From IMG/VR virus record IMGVR_UViG_3300030103_005593, positions 1-58,023 of that record: DNA of 58,023 nucleotides. One strand, given 5' to 3'. This document shows positions 34,201 to 42,668 of the stretch, one piece after another (within the stretch, counting starts at the first letter, position 1; every line of letters starts with the position of its first letter). The stretch comes from a virus. A program made the position numbers and the translations under genes. A model generated the notes under the pieces. It was not told the DNA's origin. It worked only from the letters and a program-made list of their open reading frames with translations, and ran no database searches.

Positions 34201-37200
34201 TGGTACTTCAGGCACAAGTGGTTCATCAGGAACAAGCGGAACTTCAGGTTCAAGCGGTACATCGGGTACAAGTGGTTCATCTGGTACTTCTGGTACAAGT
34301 GGAACATCAGGCACTTCAGGAACAAGTGGTAATGATGGTTCATCTGGTTCTTCTGGTACTTCAGGTACATCAGGTACTTCTGGATCAAGTGGAACATCAG
34401 GAACATCAGGTTCAAGTGGAACGAGTGGTTCATCCGGAACAAGTGGTACTAGTGGAACTAGTGGCTCCTCTGGAACAAGTGGAACAAGCGGTTCATCAGG
34501 TACATCAGGTACAAGTGGTGAAGATGGATCTTCGGGATCATCAGGAACTTCAGGTTCAAGTGGTACAAGCGGTTCTTCTGGCACATCAGGAACTTCAGGT
34601 ACAAGTGGTTCATCTGGTACTAGTGGTTCAAGTGGTACTTCTGGTACATCAGGTACTAGTGGTACGAGTGGAACTTCTGGTTCATCAGGTACTAGTGGTA
34701 CAAGTGGAAGTTCTGGTACATCAGGTTCTTCTGGTACATCTGGTTCAAGTGGAACTTCGGGAACAAGCGGAACTTCGGGTACAAGTGGAACTTCAGGTTC
34801 AAGTGGTGAAGCAGGTTCTTCAGGTTCTTCAGGTACAAGTGGAACATCTGGTACCAGTGGCTCTTCAGGCACAAGTGGTTCATCAGGAACAAGTGGAACT
34901 AGTGGCACATCAGGTACTTCAGGAACTTCAGGTACAAGTGGTTCAAGTGGAACATCGGGAACTTCAGGTACAAGTGGCTCAAGTGGAACAAGTGGTTCTT
35001 CAGGAACAAGTGGTACTTCAGGCACTTCAGGAACAAGTGGTACTTCAGGAACTTCAGGAACAAGTGGCTCATCAGGAACAAGTGGCTCATCAGGATCAAG
35101 TGGAACAAGCGGTTCATCTGGTTCTTCAGGTACAAGTGGTACATCAGGAACTTCAGGGTCATCTGGTTCTTCAGGAACTTCAGGTACATCAGGTACTTCA
35201 GGTACAAGTGGCTCCTCTGGTTCTAGTGGCTCTTCAGGTACAAGTGGTACATCAGGTTCAAGTGGTACATCTGGTACTTCGGGCTCCTCTGGTTCTTCAG
35301 GCACTTCAGGTTCATCGGGTACATCAGACAAATATGCTACCACTTCAGGTACATCTTTTGCATTAAATAATTCAATTGATGCCACGATAACAGTTGAAAC
35401 AGGTTTAGCTTATACTCCTGCACAATCTATTATTATTGTACACGATGTAGATAATTTCCAAGAATGTGAAGTTGTAACTTATGATGATTCAACAGGTGCA
35501 TTAACTTTTTCACCTCCAACAAGAGTTGTGGGTAGTGGAACTTATTCAACTTGGACAGTTAACTTAGATGGTGCCTCAGGTGGGGATGGTTCTTCAGGTT
35601 CAAGTGGAACTTCAGGAACAAGTGGTTCATCAGGATCAAGTGGTACAAGTGGATCATCTGGTACTTCTGGTTCAAGTGGTACAAGCGGTTCTTCTGGTAC
35701 AAGCGGAACATCTGGTACAAGTGGAACAAGTGGAACATCAGGTTCAAGTGGAACTTCAGGCTCTTCAGGAACTTCGGGTACAAGTGGAACATCAGGAACT
35801 TCGGGTACAAGTGGAAGTTCTGGAACATCAGGTTCTTCTGGTGTATCAGGAACTGCTGGTTCATCAGGTACAAGTGGTTCATCTGGTACTAGTGGCTCTT
35901 CAGGATCTTCAGGAACAAGTGGTACAAGTGGTACTTCAGGTACTTCAGGTTCAAGTGGTTCTTCAGGAACAAGTGGAACAAGTGGTACTTCTGGTTCATC
36001 TGGTACTTCTGGATCAAGTGGTACAAGTGGTACTTCAGGTACTTCAGGCACCTCGGGTACATCAGGTTCAAGTGGTACTTCTGGATCAAGTGGTACAAGT
36101 GGTACAAGTGGGACTTCAGGTACAAGTGGTGAAGCAGGTTCTTCAGGTTCTTCAGGTACAAGTGGTTCATCTGGTACAAGTGGTTCTTCAGGAACAAGTG
36201 GAACAAGTGGCTCATCAGGATCAAGTGGAACAAGTGGTTCATCTGGTACATCAGGTTCTTCAGGCACAAGTGGTACTTCGGGTACTAGTGGAACAAGTGG
36301 ATCATCTGGTACTTCTGGTTCAAGTGGTACAAGCGGTTCTTCTGGTTCCTCGGGATCAAGTGGATCATCTGGTACTAGTGGGGCAGCAACGATTTTAGAT
36401 GAAGGAAATAATAGAGTTACTACTTCAACAGGAAACCCTGGTGAATTACAAGCTGAAGAATATTTCTTATTTAATTCTGATAGAAGAGGAGTTTGTATAG
36501 GTTCATCTCAAGGAATGACAGGTAACCTTAACTCAAGTATTTTAGGGGGTGATGGTAACTGTATAACAATTTGTTCAAACGCGTCAACAATAGCAGGTGG
36601 TAAAGCAAACTGTATAAGTAATTCAAGTTGTTATTCTTTTATTGGAGGGGGACGTAATAATGAAGTTTGTGAAGACGATGCAAGTGTGGTTGGCGGTAGA
36701 GCAAATACCGCTTCAGCAGATTCAAGTTTTATTGGAGGTGGATGTAAGAATAGTATAAGTGCAAATAGTAATTGTTCTTTAATTGGTGGTGGTTTTTGTA
36801 ATACTATAAAAGATCATTCTAGTGGTTTTCAATGTAGTAGTGCAATAGTTGGAGGATTTGATAATGTTGTTTGTAGTCTTGGTAGTACCATAGCTGGTGG
36901 GGAAAAAAATGAAATAAAAAATCATAGAAATTTTATTGGTGCTGGAGCCTGTAATATTATTTCTGGTAGCTCAGCATTTATTGGAAGTGGTTTTTGCAAT
37001 CAACAAGAAGGTGCTTATGGAGTAATAGCAGGAGGTGCTGAAAATTGTATCGATACAACAGCGGGAACTATTGCAGGTGGATGTAAAAATATAATTGATG
37101 ATGCATCCCATGGAGCCACCTATAGCTTTATAGGAGGTGGTCGTAGTAATTTTATTAGTGGATCTTCAAGGAGTGGTATTTTAGGAGGTTGTCAGAACCT

Positions 37201-40200
37201 TATTCAATCTCCACAAGTTATTGGTGGATTAAACACTGCAGTTAATGATACATTTATTATTGGTAGTGATATTACAGCATCTTGTGGATGTTCAACTTAT
37301 GTAAATCAACTTAACATTGGTACAGTTAATACAGGTACAGAAGACGATGTATTAATTATTGATTCTGATGGTTTTGTTAAAAAGAAAACAGCTGCAGCAA
37401 GCTCAGGCTCTTCAGGTTCAAGTGGTACTTCTGGTTCATCTGGTACTTCTGGATCAAGTGGTACAAGTGGATCATCAGGTTCTTCAGGTACTTCTGGATC
37501 AAGTGGTACAAGTGGGACTTCAGGAACTTCAGGTTCTTCAGGAACTAGTGGAACATCTGGTTCTTCAGGTACATCGGGCTCAAGTGGTTCTTCAGGAACT
37601 TCAGGTTCTTCAGGTACATCAGGTTCAAGTGGAACATCAGGTACAAGTGGAACATCAGGTACATCTGGTTCATCTGGTACTAGTGGCTCTTCAGGTTCAT
37701 CAGGTTCTTCAGGAACTAGTGGCTCTTCAGGTTCAAGTGGTACAAGTGGATCAAGTGGTACTTCAGATAAATATGCTACTACTTCAGGTACATCTTTTGC
37801 ATTAAACAATTCAACTAACGCTACAATAACAGTTGAAACTGGTCTTGCATATACACCCGCTCAATCTATTATTATAGTACATGACGTAGATAATTTTCAA
37901 GAGTGTGAAGTTGTAACTTATGATGATTCAACAGGAGCATTGACTTTTGCCCCACCAACTAGGGTTGTAGGTAGTGGAACTTATTCTACTTGGACAGTTA
38001 ACTTAGACGGTGCCTCAGGTGGAGATGGAAGTTCAGGATCAAGTGGTTCTTCAGGTACATCTGGTTCTTCAGGTTCTTCAGGTACATCTGGTTCATCTGG
38101 TACTAGTGGTTCTTCGGGTTCATCTGGTACTTCAGGTAGTTCAGGTACAAGTGGAACAAGTGGTTCATCCGGTACTTCTGGATCATCAGGTACAAGTGGT
38201 TCATCAGGTACTTCAGGTACTTCAGGTTCAAGTGGAACAAGTGGAACATCAGGTTCTAGTGGTACTTCAGGAACTTCTGGTTCAAGTGGTACTAGTGGTT
38301 CAAGTGGTTCTTCAGGTTCATCCGGTACTTCTGGATCAAGTGGTACATCGGGTACAAGTGGTTCATCAGGAACATCAGGAACTTCTGGTTCTAGTGGAAC
38401 AAGTGGTTCATCAGGTACTTCAGGTTCAAGTGGAACAAGTGGATCATCAGGTTCATCAGGAACAAGTGGTTCATCTGGTTCAAGTGGTTCAAGTGGTACA
38501 AGTGGTGCAGCAACAATTTTAGATGAAGGAGATGATAGAGTTACTACTTCAACAGGAAATGCTGGTGAATTACAAGCAGAGGAATATTTCTTATTTAATT
38601 CAGGTAAAAGAGGAGTTTGTATTGGTACTTCTCAATCAATGACTGGTAATTTAAATTCTAGTATTTTAGGTGGTCAAGGTAATTGTATAACAGTTTGTTC
38701 AAACGCGTCAACAATTGGAGGAGGTACTGGAAACTGTGTAACTAATTCTTCTTGCTATTCATTTGTAGGAGCTGGTGTTGGTAATGAAGCTACCTGTGAT
38801 AAAGTATTTATAGGAGGAGGTTGTTGTAATACAGGTTCTGGAGAATTTTCTGCTATTGCTGGAGGTTGCTTTAATGTTGCTTCAAATATAGGAACATTTA
38901 TTGGTGGAGGAAAACAAAATGAAACTAAAAGATGTTTTTCTGCAATTGCCGGTGGAACAATAAACTGTACTAATTCTTCTTATGGGCATGATTTTATTGG
39001 TGGAGGTAGAAATAATACAATTAACACCTCTCTTTCGGGTTATAGTAGTATAGCTGGTGGCTCTTCAAACTCTATTTCTAATACCTACTCAGGTTATAGT
39101 TTTATTGGAGGTGGTGCGAGTAATAAAACTTGTGCTTGTTACGCTTCTATAATTGGTGGTGGAAATAATATTATTTTGAAAAATCATTCTGTAATTGGAG
39201 GAGGTTTTAAAAACACTGGATCATCAGCATGTAGTTTTATAGGAGGTGGTTGTAATAATGAAATATCTTCTAGTTTTAATGCTTGTGGTATAGAAGAGTT
39301 TTCATTTATAGGTGGTGGTAGAGACAATTGCATAACCTCACGTACATTTTGTATGGGTACTTGTTGTGTAGGCTACAATGTAATAGTAGGTGGACGATGT
39401 AATCAACTAAAATGTGTTAAGTCAGATGGATCAGTTGAAATTGGATGCTCTGTAATTGTAGGAGGATTTATAAATACAGGTTCAAAAGCTAATACTTTTA
39501 TAGGGGCTGGAAAATGTAATTATACTGCTGGTCAAAACTCTAGTGTTGTTGGAGGGTTAAGTAATAAAGCTTCTGGATTTAACGGTGTTGTTGCAGGTGG
39601 TTGTTGTAATGTAGCTGGTTCACATTCATTTATAGGAGCAGGAAAGAGTAATACTGCTACTTGTATTGATGGTGGTATAGTAGCAGGACAGAGTAATACT
39701 GCTGGTGGTTGCCAATCTTTTATAGGAGCAGGTACTTCTAATATTATAGGTGGTGGTTCAAAAAATAGTATAGTTGGAGGTGGTGGAAATATAATTTGTA
39801 ATGGAGCTAGCCTACCATCTTATCCTTCTTGCGGTGTGTTTATTGGAGGGGGATGTTTAAATCAAATAAATAACTGTAGTGCAGTTGCACAGTTTGTAAC
39901 TGTAGTTGGTGGGTGTCGAAATTTTGCACATGGATGTGCCTCAGTTATTGTAGGTGGTAATTGTAACTGTGTACTTACAAATCGTTCATTTGTTGGAGGA
40001 GGATGTTGTAATACTATATCTTCTCATATAACTGCTGTTATCGCTGGAGGTTGTTGTAATAGTATTGCTGGTTCAGGAGGTAGTGGATTTATAGGAGGTG
40101 GAGCTTCCAATGCTATTTGTTCTAGTACAAATTCCGGTCATATAATAGTAGGAGGTTCAGAAAATAAATCATGCAATACAAGTACTGGTGGAGGTCATAC

Positions 40201-41395
40201 TATCGTAGTAGGAGGATGTTGTAATTGTGCTCTTGGAAGTTATTCAATAGTAGTAGGTGGTAAATGTAATAAAGCTTGTGGAAATTGTAGTTTTATAGGA
40301 GGTGGTGTTAATCATTGTGCTATAGGATGTTGTTCTGCAATAGTAAGTGGATGTTGTAATAGGGTTTGTGAGATAGAAGGGTTTATAGGATCTGGTAACT
40401 GTAATGAAATTACTGCTGCGGGTTGTGCTCGGTCAAGTTTTATTGGTAGTGGTTTTAATAATAAAGTTTATGGTAACTGTGGTTTTATAGGAGGAGGAAG
40501 TGGTAATGGAATTGCATTCCAACAAAGTATAGGAACAATTGGTGGTGGAAGTAGTAATTTGGTTAATGCAATCGGTGGATTTGTTGGAGGTGGATGTGAC
40601 AATCATGTTGAAAGAAACATAATGAGTGCTACTGGATGTTATGGAGCTATAGTAGGTGGTTGTAGTAATAATGTACAAGGTAATTGTGGTTTTATTGGAG
40701 GAGGTTTTAACAATGATGTAACATGTAATGGAAACTTTGGAGCAGTTTTAGGTGGTTGTTGTAATTGTGTAAACCATTCTAACTCACATATTATTGGATC
40801 AGATTTAACTTCTTGTACTTCTTGTACTACTCATGTTAACTGTCTTAACATTAAATCAACTTGCGGAGGAAGTAACGGTGCTAAACAAGTTAGTATAATA
40901 CCTGGAATTTCATCAAATGGTAGTGTTGTTACAGACATGCAAGAAATTGTAATAGCTTATAATAATACCCAAATATCAGGAATCCAGGGATCAAATGGAG
41001 CTTGTGTAATTTTAGCAGCTCCTGGGGCAAATAAAACAATAGTACTTTATGAAGCTGCATTCCAAATCACAACTTCAGGTACAAACACAACACAAGGATT
41101 CCAAAGAAGTTTAAATGTAATTACTCCTGCATTTAATTGTAATAATACAAACATAAATCCTAATGCTACAGCAGCATTAGTACCTGCAAATGTATTGCAA
41201 AATGCAATGAGAAATGGTCAATGTCGTACAACTTACCAAAGGGATACACCTACAGATGGTAGAATATATTCTACAAATCAATGTGTTTACTTTGGATGGA
41301 GTGGTGCAAATGCTTACCCATCTGGTTTACCATCACAATGGACTTGTTTAAAAGCTAGAATTAGATATAAAATTTATTGTGACACAGCATTCTAA
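31298..41395 (+). CDS. Giant tail fibre with Gly-X-Ser triplets, globular modules and Cys-rich beta-roll (3365 aa)
   Basis: One continuous frame. Order by residue: 1-92 attachment domain shared with the preceding fibre (NSWHVSQSVDAFTAQDAYDI); Gly-Thr-Ser/Gly-Ser-Ser triplet blocks from 93 on, broken by five copies of an ~85-residue module starting (D)(K/R)YATTSGT at residues 139, 274, 786, 1344 and 2157; beta-roll A at 1696-2033; more triplets and the fifth module; beta-roll B at 2404 to about 3188, with about 68 cysteines; tip domain 3189-3365 (SIIPGISSNGSVVTDMQEIV, ending KARIRYKIYCDTAF). Glycine at every third place is collagen-like, but proline is absent. A trimeric long fibre is expected, with the tip as likely receptor contact. 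Confidence 0.8.
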   Translation: MAKQLENIFNPNVDEISQGFTINSWHVSQSVDAFTAQDAYDISISGSLNNTGSASFSGSVFTPDLTDTSADFEVVVVDNTTKELKKTTSLAAGSSGSSGSSGTSGTSGTSGTSGSSGTSGTSGSSGNSGSSGSSGADGDRYATTSGTSETLGDGNKCINIELGLAYTAGQEMIMANSDTAFQTALVVSYNPVTGILCYGDIITQEGTGTYSSWQVNLSGNVAGSSGTSGTSGTSGTSGTSGGIGEAGSSGSSGSSGTSGTSGSSGTSGSSGTSDKYATTSGTTYQLGASTPCLTVETGLAYTTAQSIIIVHDIDNFQECEVSSYNSATGELCFTNITRQVGSGTYSTWTVNLDGASGGDGSSGSSGTSGTSGSSGTSGTSGSSGTSGTSGSSGASGSSGSSGTSGTSGTSGTSGSSGEDGSSGSSGTSGTSGTSGTSGSSGTSGTSGSSGTSGSSGTSGTSGTSGSSGTSGTSGTSGSSGTSGTSGSSGTSGTSGSSGTSGTSGSSGTSGTSGTSGTSGSSGEDGSSGSSGTSGTSGSSGTSGSSGTSGSSGTSGTSGSSGTSGTSGTSGTSGSSGTSGTSGSSGTSGTSGTSGTSGTSGTSGSSGSSGTSGSSGSSGTSGTSGSSGTSGTSGSSGTSGSSGTSGTSGTSGTSGSSGTSGSSGSSGTSGSSGTSGTSGSSGSSGTSGTSGSSGTSGTSGTSGTSGTSGTSGNDGSSGSSGTSGTSGTSGTSGSSGSSGTSGSSGTSGSSGSSGTSGTSGSSGTSGTSGTSGTSGTSGSSGTSGLSDRYATTSGTSFALNNSINTTITVETGLAYTPAQSIIIVHDVDNFQECEVVTYDSGTGALTFAPPTRVVGSGTYSTWTVNLDGASGGDGSSGSSGTSGTAGSSGTSGSSGTSGTSGTSGTSGTSGSSGTSGTSGSSGTSGTSGSSGTSGTSGSSGTSGTSGTSGTSGTQGEDGSSGSSGTSGTSGTSGTSGSSGTSGTSGSSGTSGTSGSSGTSGTSGTSGTSGTSGNDGSSGSSGTSGTSGTSGSSGTSGTSGSSGTSGSSGTSGTSGTSGSSGTSGTSGSSGTSGTSGEDGSSGSSGTSGSSGTSGSSGTSGTSGTSGSSGTSGSSGTSGTSGTSGTSGTSGSSGTSGTSGSSGTSGSSGTSGSSGTSGTSGTSGTSGTSGSSGEAGSSGSSGTSGTSGTSGSSGTSGSSGTSGTSGTSGTSGTSGTSGSSGTSGTSGTSGSSGTSGSSGTSGTSGTSGTSGTSGTSGTSGSSGTSGSSGSSGTSGSSGSSGTSGTSGTSGSSGSSGTSGTSGTSGTSGSSGSSGSSGTSGTSGSSGTSGTSGSSGSSGTSGSSGTSDKYATTSGTSFALNNSIDATITVETGLAYTPAQSIIIVHDVDNFQECEVVTYDDSTGALTFSPPTRVVGSGTYSTWTVNLDGASGGDGSSGSSGTSGTSGSSGSSGTSGSSGTSGSSGTSGSSGTSGTSGTSGTSGTSGSSGTSGSSGTSGTSGTSGTSGTSGSSGTSGSSGVSGTAGSSGTSGSSGTSGSSGSSGTSGTSGTSGTSGSSGSSGTSGTSGTSGSSGTSGSSGTSGTSGTSGTSGTSGSSGTSGSSGTSGTSGTSGTSGEAGSSGSSGTSGSSGTSGSSGTSGTSGSSGSSGTSGSSGTSGSSGTSGTSGTSGTSGSSGTSGSSGTSGSSGSSGSSGSSGTSGAATILDEGNNRVTTSTGNPGELQAEEYFLFNSDRRGVCIGSSQGMTGNLNSSILGGDGNCITICSNASTIAGGKANCISNSSCYSFIGGGRNNEVCEDDASVVGGRANTASADSSFIGGGCKNSISANSNCSLIGGGFCNTIKDHSSGFQCSSAIVGGFDNVVCSLGSTIAGGEKNEIKNHRNFIGAGACNIISGSSAFIGSGFCNQQEGAYGVIAGGAENCIDTTAGTIAGGCKNIIDDASHGATYSFIGGGRSNFISGSSRSGILGGCQNLIQSPQVIGGLNTAVNDTFIIGSDITASCGCSTYVNQLNIGTVNTGTEDDVLIIDSDGFVKKKTAAASSGSSGSSGTSGSSGTSGSSGTSGSSGSSGTSGSSGTSGTSGTSGSSGTSGTSGSSGTSGSSGSSGTSGSSGTSGSSGTSGTSGTSGTSGSSGTSGSSGSSGSSGTSGSSGSSGTSGSSGTSDKYATTSGTSFALNNSTNATITVETGLAYTPAQSIIIVHDVDNFQECEVVTYDDSTGALTFAPPTRVVGSGTYSTWTVNLDGASGGDGSSGSSGSSGTSGSSGSSGTSGSSGTSGSSGSSGTSGSSGTSGTSGSSGTSGSSGTSGSSGTSGTSGSSGTSGTSGSSGTSGTSGSSGTSGSSGSSGSSGTSGSSGTSGTSGSSGTSGTSGSSGTSGSSGTSGSSGTSGSSGSSGTSGSSGSSGSSGTSGAATILDEGDDRVTTSTGNAGELQAEEYFLFNSGKRGVCIGTSQSMTGNLNSSILGGQGNCITVCSNASTIGGGTGNCVTNSSCYSFVGAGVGNEATCDKVFIGGGCCNTGSGEFSAIAGGCFNVASNIGTFIGGGKQNETKRCFSAIAGGTINCTNSSYGHDFIGGGRNNTINTSLSGYSSIAGGSSNSISNTYSGYSFIGGGASNKTCACYASIIGGGNNIILKNHSVIGGGFKNTGSSACSFIGGGCNNEISSSFNACGIEEFSFIGGGRDNCITSRTFCMGTCCVGYNVIVGGRCNQLKCVKSDGSVEIGCSVIVGGFINTGSKANTFIGAGKCNYTAGQNSSVVGGLSNKASGFNGVVAGGCCNVAGSHSFIGAGKSNTATCIDGGIVAGQSNTAGGCQSFIGAGTSNIIGGGSKNSIVGGGGNIICNGASLPSYPSCGVFIGGGCLNQINNCSAVAQFVTVVGGCRNFAHGCASVIVGGNCNCVLTNRSFVGGGCCNTISSHITAVIAGGCCNSIAGSGGSGFIGGGASNAICSSTNSGHIIVGGSENKSCNTSTGGGHTIVVGGCCNCALGSYSIVVGGKCNKACGNCSFIGGGVNHCAIGCCSAIVSGCCNRVCEIEGFIGSGNCNEITAAGCARSSFIGSGFNNKVYGNCGFIGGGSGNGIAFQQSIGTIGGGSSNLVNAIGGFVGGGCDNHVERNIMSATGCYGAIVGGCSNNVQGNCGFIGGGFNNDVTCNGNFGAVLGGCCNCVNHSNSHIIGSDLTSCTSCTTHVNCLNIKSTCGGSNGAKQVSIIPGISSNGSVVTDMQEIVIAYNNTQISGIQGSNGACVILAAPGANKTIVLYEAAFQITTSGTNTTQGFQRSLNVITPAFNCNNTNINPNATAALVPANVLQNAMRNGQCRTTYQRDTPTDGRIYSTNQCVYFGWSGANAYPSGLPSQWTCLKARIRYKIYCDTAF
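31712..38027 (+). repeat. Five copies of an ~85-residue globular fibre module
   Basis: Copies begin at 31712, 32117, 33653, 35327 and 37766. Shared features are YATTSGT, an ETGLAYT-type strand (ELGLAYT in copy 1), IIIVHDxDNFQECEV in copies 2-5, GSGTYSTWTVNLDGASGGDG at the end of copies 2-5, and GTGTYSSWQVNLSG in copy 1. Copies 3, 4 and 5 are nearly identical in protein but differ at many third codon positions; copy 1 is most divergent. Confidence 0.85.
36383..37396 (+). repeat. Beta-roll repeat region A of the giant fibre
   Basis: Starts with AATILDEGNNRVTTSTGNPG, which also introduces region B. About sixteen repeats of the (S/F)-I-x-GG-x-x-N type follow (SSILGGDGNC, STIAGGKANC, SFIGGGRNNE). 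It ends with a domain YVNQLNIGTVNTGTEDDVLI before the triplets resume. It matches the short fibre at 30107 in repeat type and end sequence (TTYVNNLNVG). Confidence 0.75.
38507..40860 (+). repeat. Cysteine-rich beta-roll repeat region B
   Basis: Begins AATILDEGDDRVTTSTGNAG and runs for about 785 residues of repeats of the type FIGGGCCNxx and IVGGCxNxx. Cys occupies the two places after GG(G) in many repeats, and another Cys often sits at the start of the following turn (CGNCSFIGGG, YGNCGFIGGG). About 68 Cys were counted by hand. Asn follows the Cys pair almost always. Confidence 0.8.
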
Positions 41396-41407
41396 ATAAA
41401 AATATAA

Positions 41408-41420
41408 TATTTATAATAAA
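41408..41420 (+). promoter_or_regulatory. Candidate late promoter TATTTATAATAAA
   Basis: A late core between the giant fibre and the small downstream gene; ATG at 41432. Confidence 0.6.
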
Positions 41421-41431
41421 CATAAAAATAT

Positions 41432-41746
41432 ATGGAACATATTTGGAAAATTTACGATCTTAAAAGAATTATTACCAGTGGTGTAGTAAATAATATTACT
41501 TATGCCTGCGAGTCTAATTTAGATGAGATATTTGTAAGGCAAATTGGAGATGTAAGTATTACAGGATCCCCTTCAGATGAAGGTTTTATTGAATATGATG
41601 AATTAACAGAAAATATTGTTTTAGGTTGGGTACAAGCTAATGTAGACCAATCAGCTATTGAAACATCCCTTTCGGCTTCTATTGCCCAAGATGTTATTGC
41701 TAAAGAAGCTATTACTGAATCGAATGGCAAGCCTTGGGATAATTAG
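41432..41746 (+). CDS. Small fibre-associated protein (104 aa)
   Basis: The pattern HIWKIYDLKRIITSGVVNNI then TYACESNLDE, with EYDELTENIVLGWVQANV and the end SNGKPWDN, resembles small proteins found next to tail genes of many marine phages ('W.i..l......v......W......Y..vte..vl.Wv.......E..L...I......P......PW'). Their function is unknown; a fibre assembly or capping role is plausible by position. It has its own late promoter. Confidence 0.6.
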   Translation: MEHIWKIYDLKRIITSGVVNNITYACESNLDEIFVRQIGDVSITGSPSDEGFIEYDELTENIVLGWVQANVDQSAIETSLSASIAQDVIAKEAITESNGKPWDN

Positions 41747-41774
41747 GAATAGTTAATTTTATTTTGTATATTAG
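41743..41774 (+). promoter_or_regulatory. Candidate promoter of the enzyme cassette
   Basis: TTAG (41743-41746), 20 nt, then TATATTAG (41767-41774), with the ATG at 41793. Geometry agrees with the Bacteroidota-type promoters, but TTTG has one mismatch and the GCTACCCAGG box is absent. Confidence 0.35.
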
Positions 41775-41792
41775 TTGTAATTAAATAATGTT

Positions 41793-42668
41793 ATGAATGT
41801 AATCTTTCAAATAGACGGAGGTCTAGGTAAATCTATTATGGCAACTGCCATGGTTAAAGTTTTAAGAAAACGTTATAAAAATGCTCACATTGTAGTTGTT
41901 ACCCCTTATTCTGATGTATTTTTAAATAATCCTCACATTAACGAATGTATTAGACCAGATAATATGAATGGGGCTTACTTAAAGTATATTAAGGATCAGA
42001 ATTGTAAAATTTTTATAGAGGATCCTTATCGTAATACTTCGTTTTTAACAGATAAGGAACATTTACTTAAAACTTGGTGTAAAATTTATGGGCTTCATTA
42101 TAATAATGAACAACCTGAACTTTATCTTACTCAACCTGAAATAGATTATTTCAAACCTTTTTATGAAACTGAAAAACCTATTTTAGCAATTCAACCCCAT
42201 GGAGGACCTCAAGAACAAGGATTTAAATATTCTTGGACAAGAGATATTCCAAATCCAACAGTTGAACAAATAATTGAACATTATGTAAATGATTATACAA
42301 TTATTCATATAAAAAGACAAGACCAACATATTTACCCCAATACGATGCAAGCTTTAGATGGATTTAGGAGTATAGCTATATTATTACAATTATCTAAAAA
42401 ACGTTTATTGATAGATTCTTTTGGACAACATTTATCAGCTTCTTTGGGAATAAAATCTACAGTTTGTTGGGTTACTACTAAACCTAAAGTATTTGGTTAT
42501 AAATTACATGATAATATAATATCAAATTCCTTTACAAAAGACCCTCAAATACAAAATTCTGTTTATCAACCCTTTAATTTAGCACAAGATATTTCATCTA
42601 TTCCCTATAATGATTTAAATGAAGTATTTGATGTAGATAAAATTATAGAGTCTATAAATAAACAATAA
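41793..42668 (+). CDS. Glycosyltransferase family 9-like (heptosyltransferase-type) protein
   Basis: A 291-residue GT-B-like protein. The N-terminus NVIFQIDGGLGKSIMATAMV (GGLGKSI, residues 9-15) followed by KVLRKRYKNAHIVVVTPYSD then VFLNNPHINE is typical of ADP-heptose:LPS heptosyltransferase-like proteins. The second half has ILAIQPHGG, TIIHIKRQDQ and LLIDSFGQHLSASLGIKSTV, the region that binds the sugar nucleotide in this fold. It is somewhat shorter than bacterial enzymes (about 330-350). It could modify host surface glycan or the Ser/Thr-rich fibre. The stop overlaps the sulfotransferase start (TAATG), so the two are coupled. Confidence 0.7.
   Translation: MNVIFQIDGGLGKSIMATAMVKVLRKRYKNAHIVVVTPYSDVFLNNPHINECIRPDNMNGAYLKYIKDQNCKIFIEDPYRNTSFLTDKEHLLKTWCKIYGLHYNNEQPELYLTQPEIDYFKPFYETEKPILAIQPHGGPQEQGFKYSWTRDIPNPTVEQIIEHYVNDYTIIHIKRQDQHIYPNTMQALDGFRSIAILLQLSKKRLLIDSFGQHLSASLGIKSTVCWVTTKPKVFGYKLHDNIISNSFTKDPQIQNSVYQPFNLAQDISSIPYNDLNEVFDVDKIIESINKQ

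Larger units (their letters stand above)
31574..38506 (+). repeat. Gly-(Thr/Ser)-Ser triplet-repeat DNA, seven blocks
   Basis: Blocks at about 31574-31711, 31961-32116, 32374-33652, 33907-35326, 35580-36382, 37397-37765 and 38027-38506 encode GTS or GSS triplets, with rare breaks such as GEDG, GNDG, GEAG and GADG. Serine is encoded by both TCN and AGY codons and Gly by GGT, GGA, GGC and GGG, so the DNA repeat is much less regular than the protein repeat. Confidence 0.9.

Noticed and set aside
31574-38506. CRISPR array
   Set aside because: The repeats are in-frame coding triplets without fixed repeat-spacer alternation; no cas gene is present.
31414-38522. Very long antisense and alternate-frame open frames encoding Val-Pro-Glu, Leu-Val-Gln or Met-Phe-His type repeats
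   Set aside because: They arise because Gly-Thr-Ser triplet DNA read in other frames lacks stop codons. Their low-complexity products mirror the sense repeat, and they lack starts, leaders and promoters of their own.
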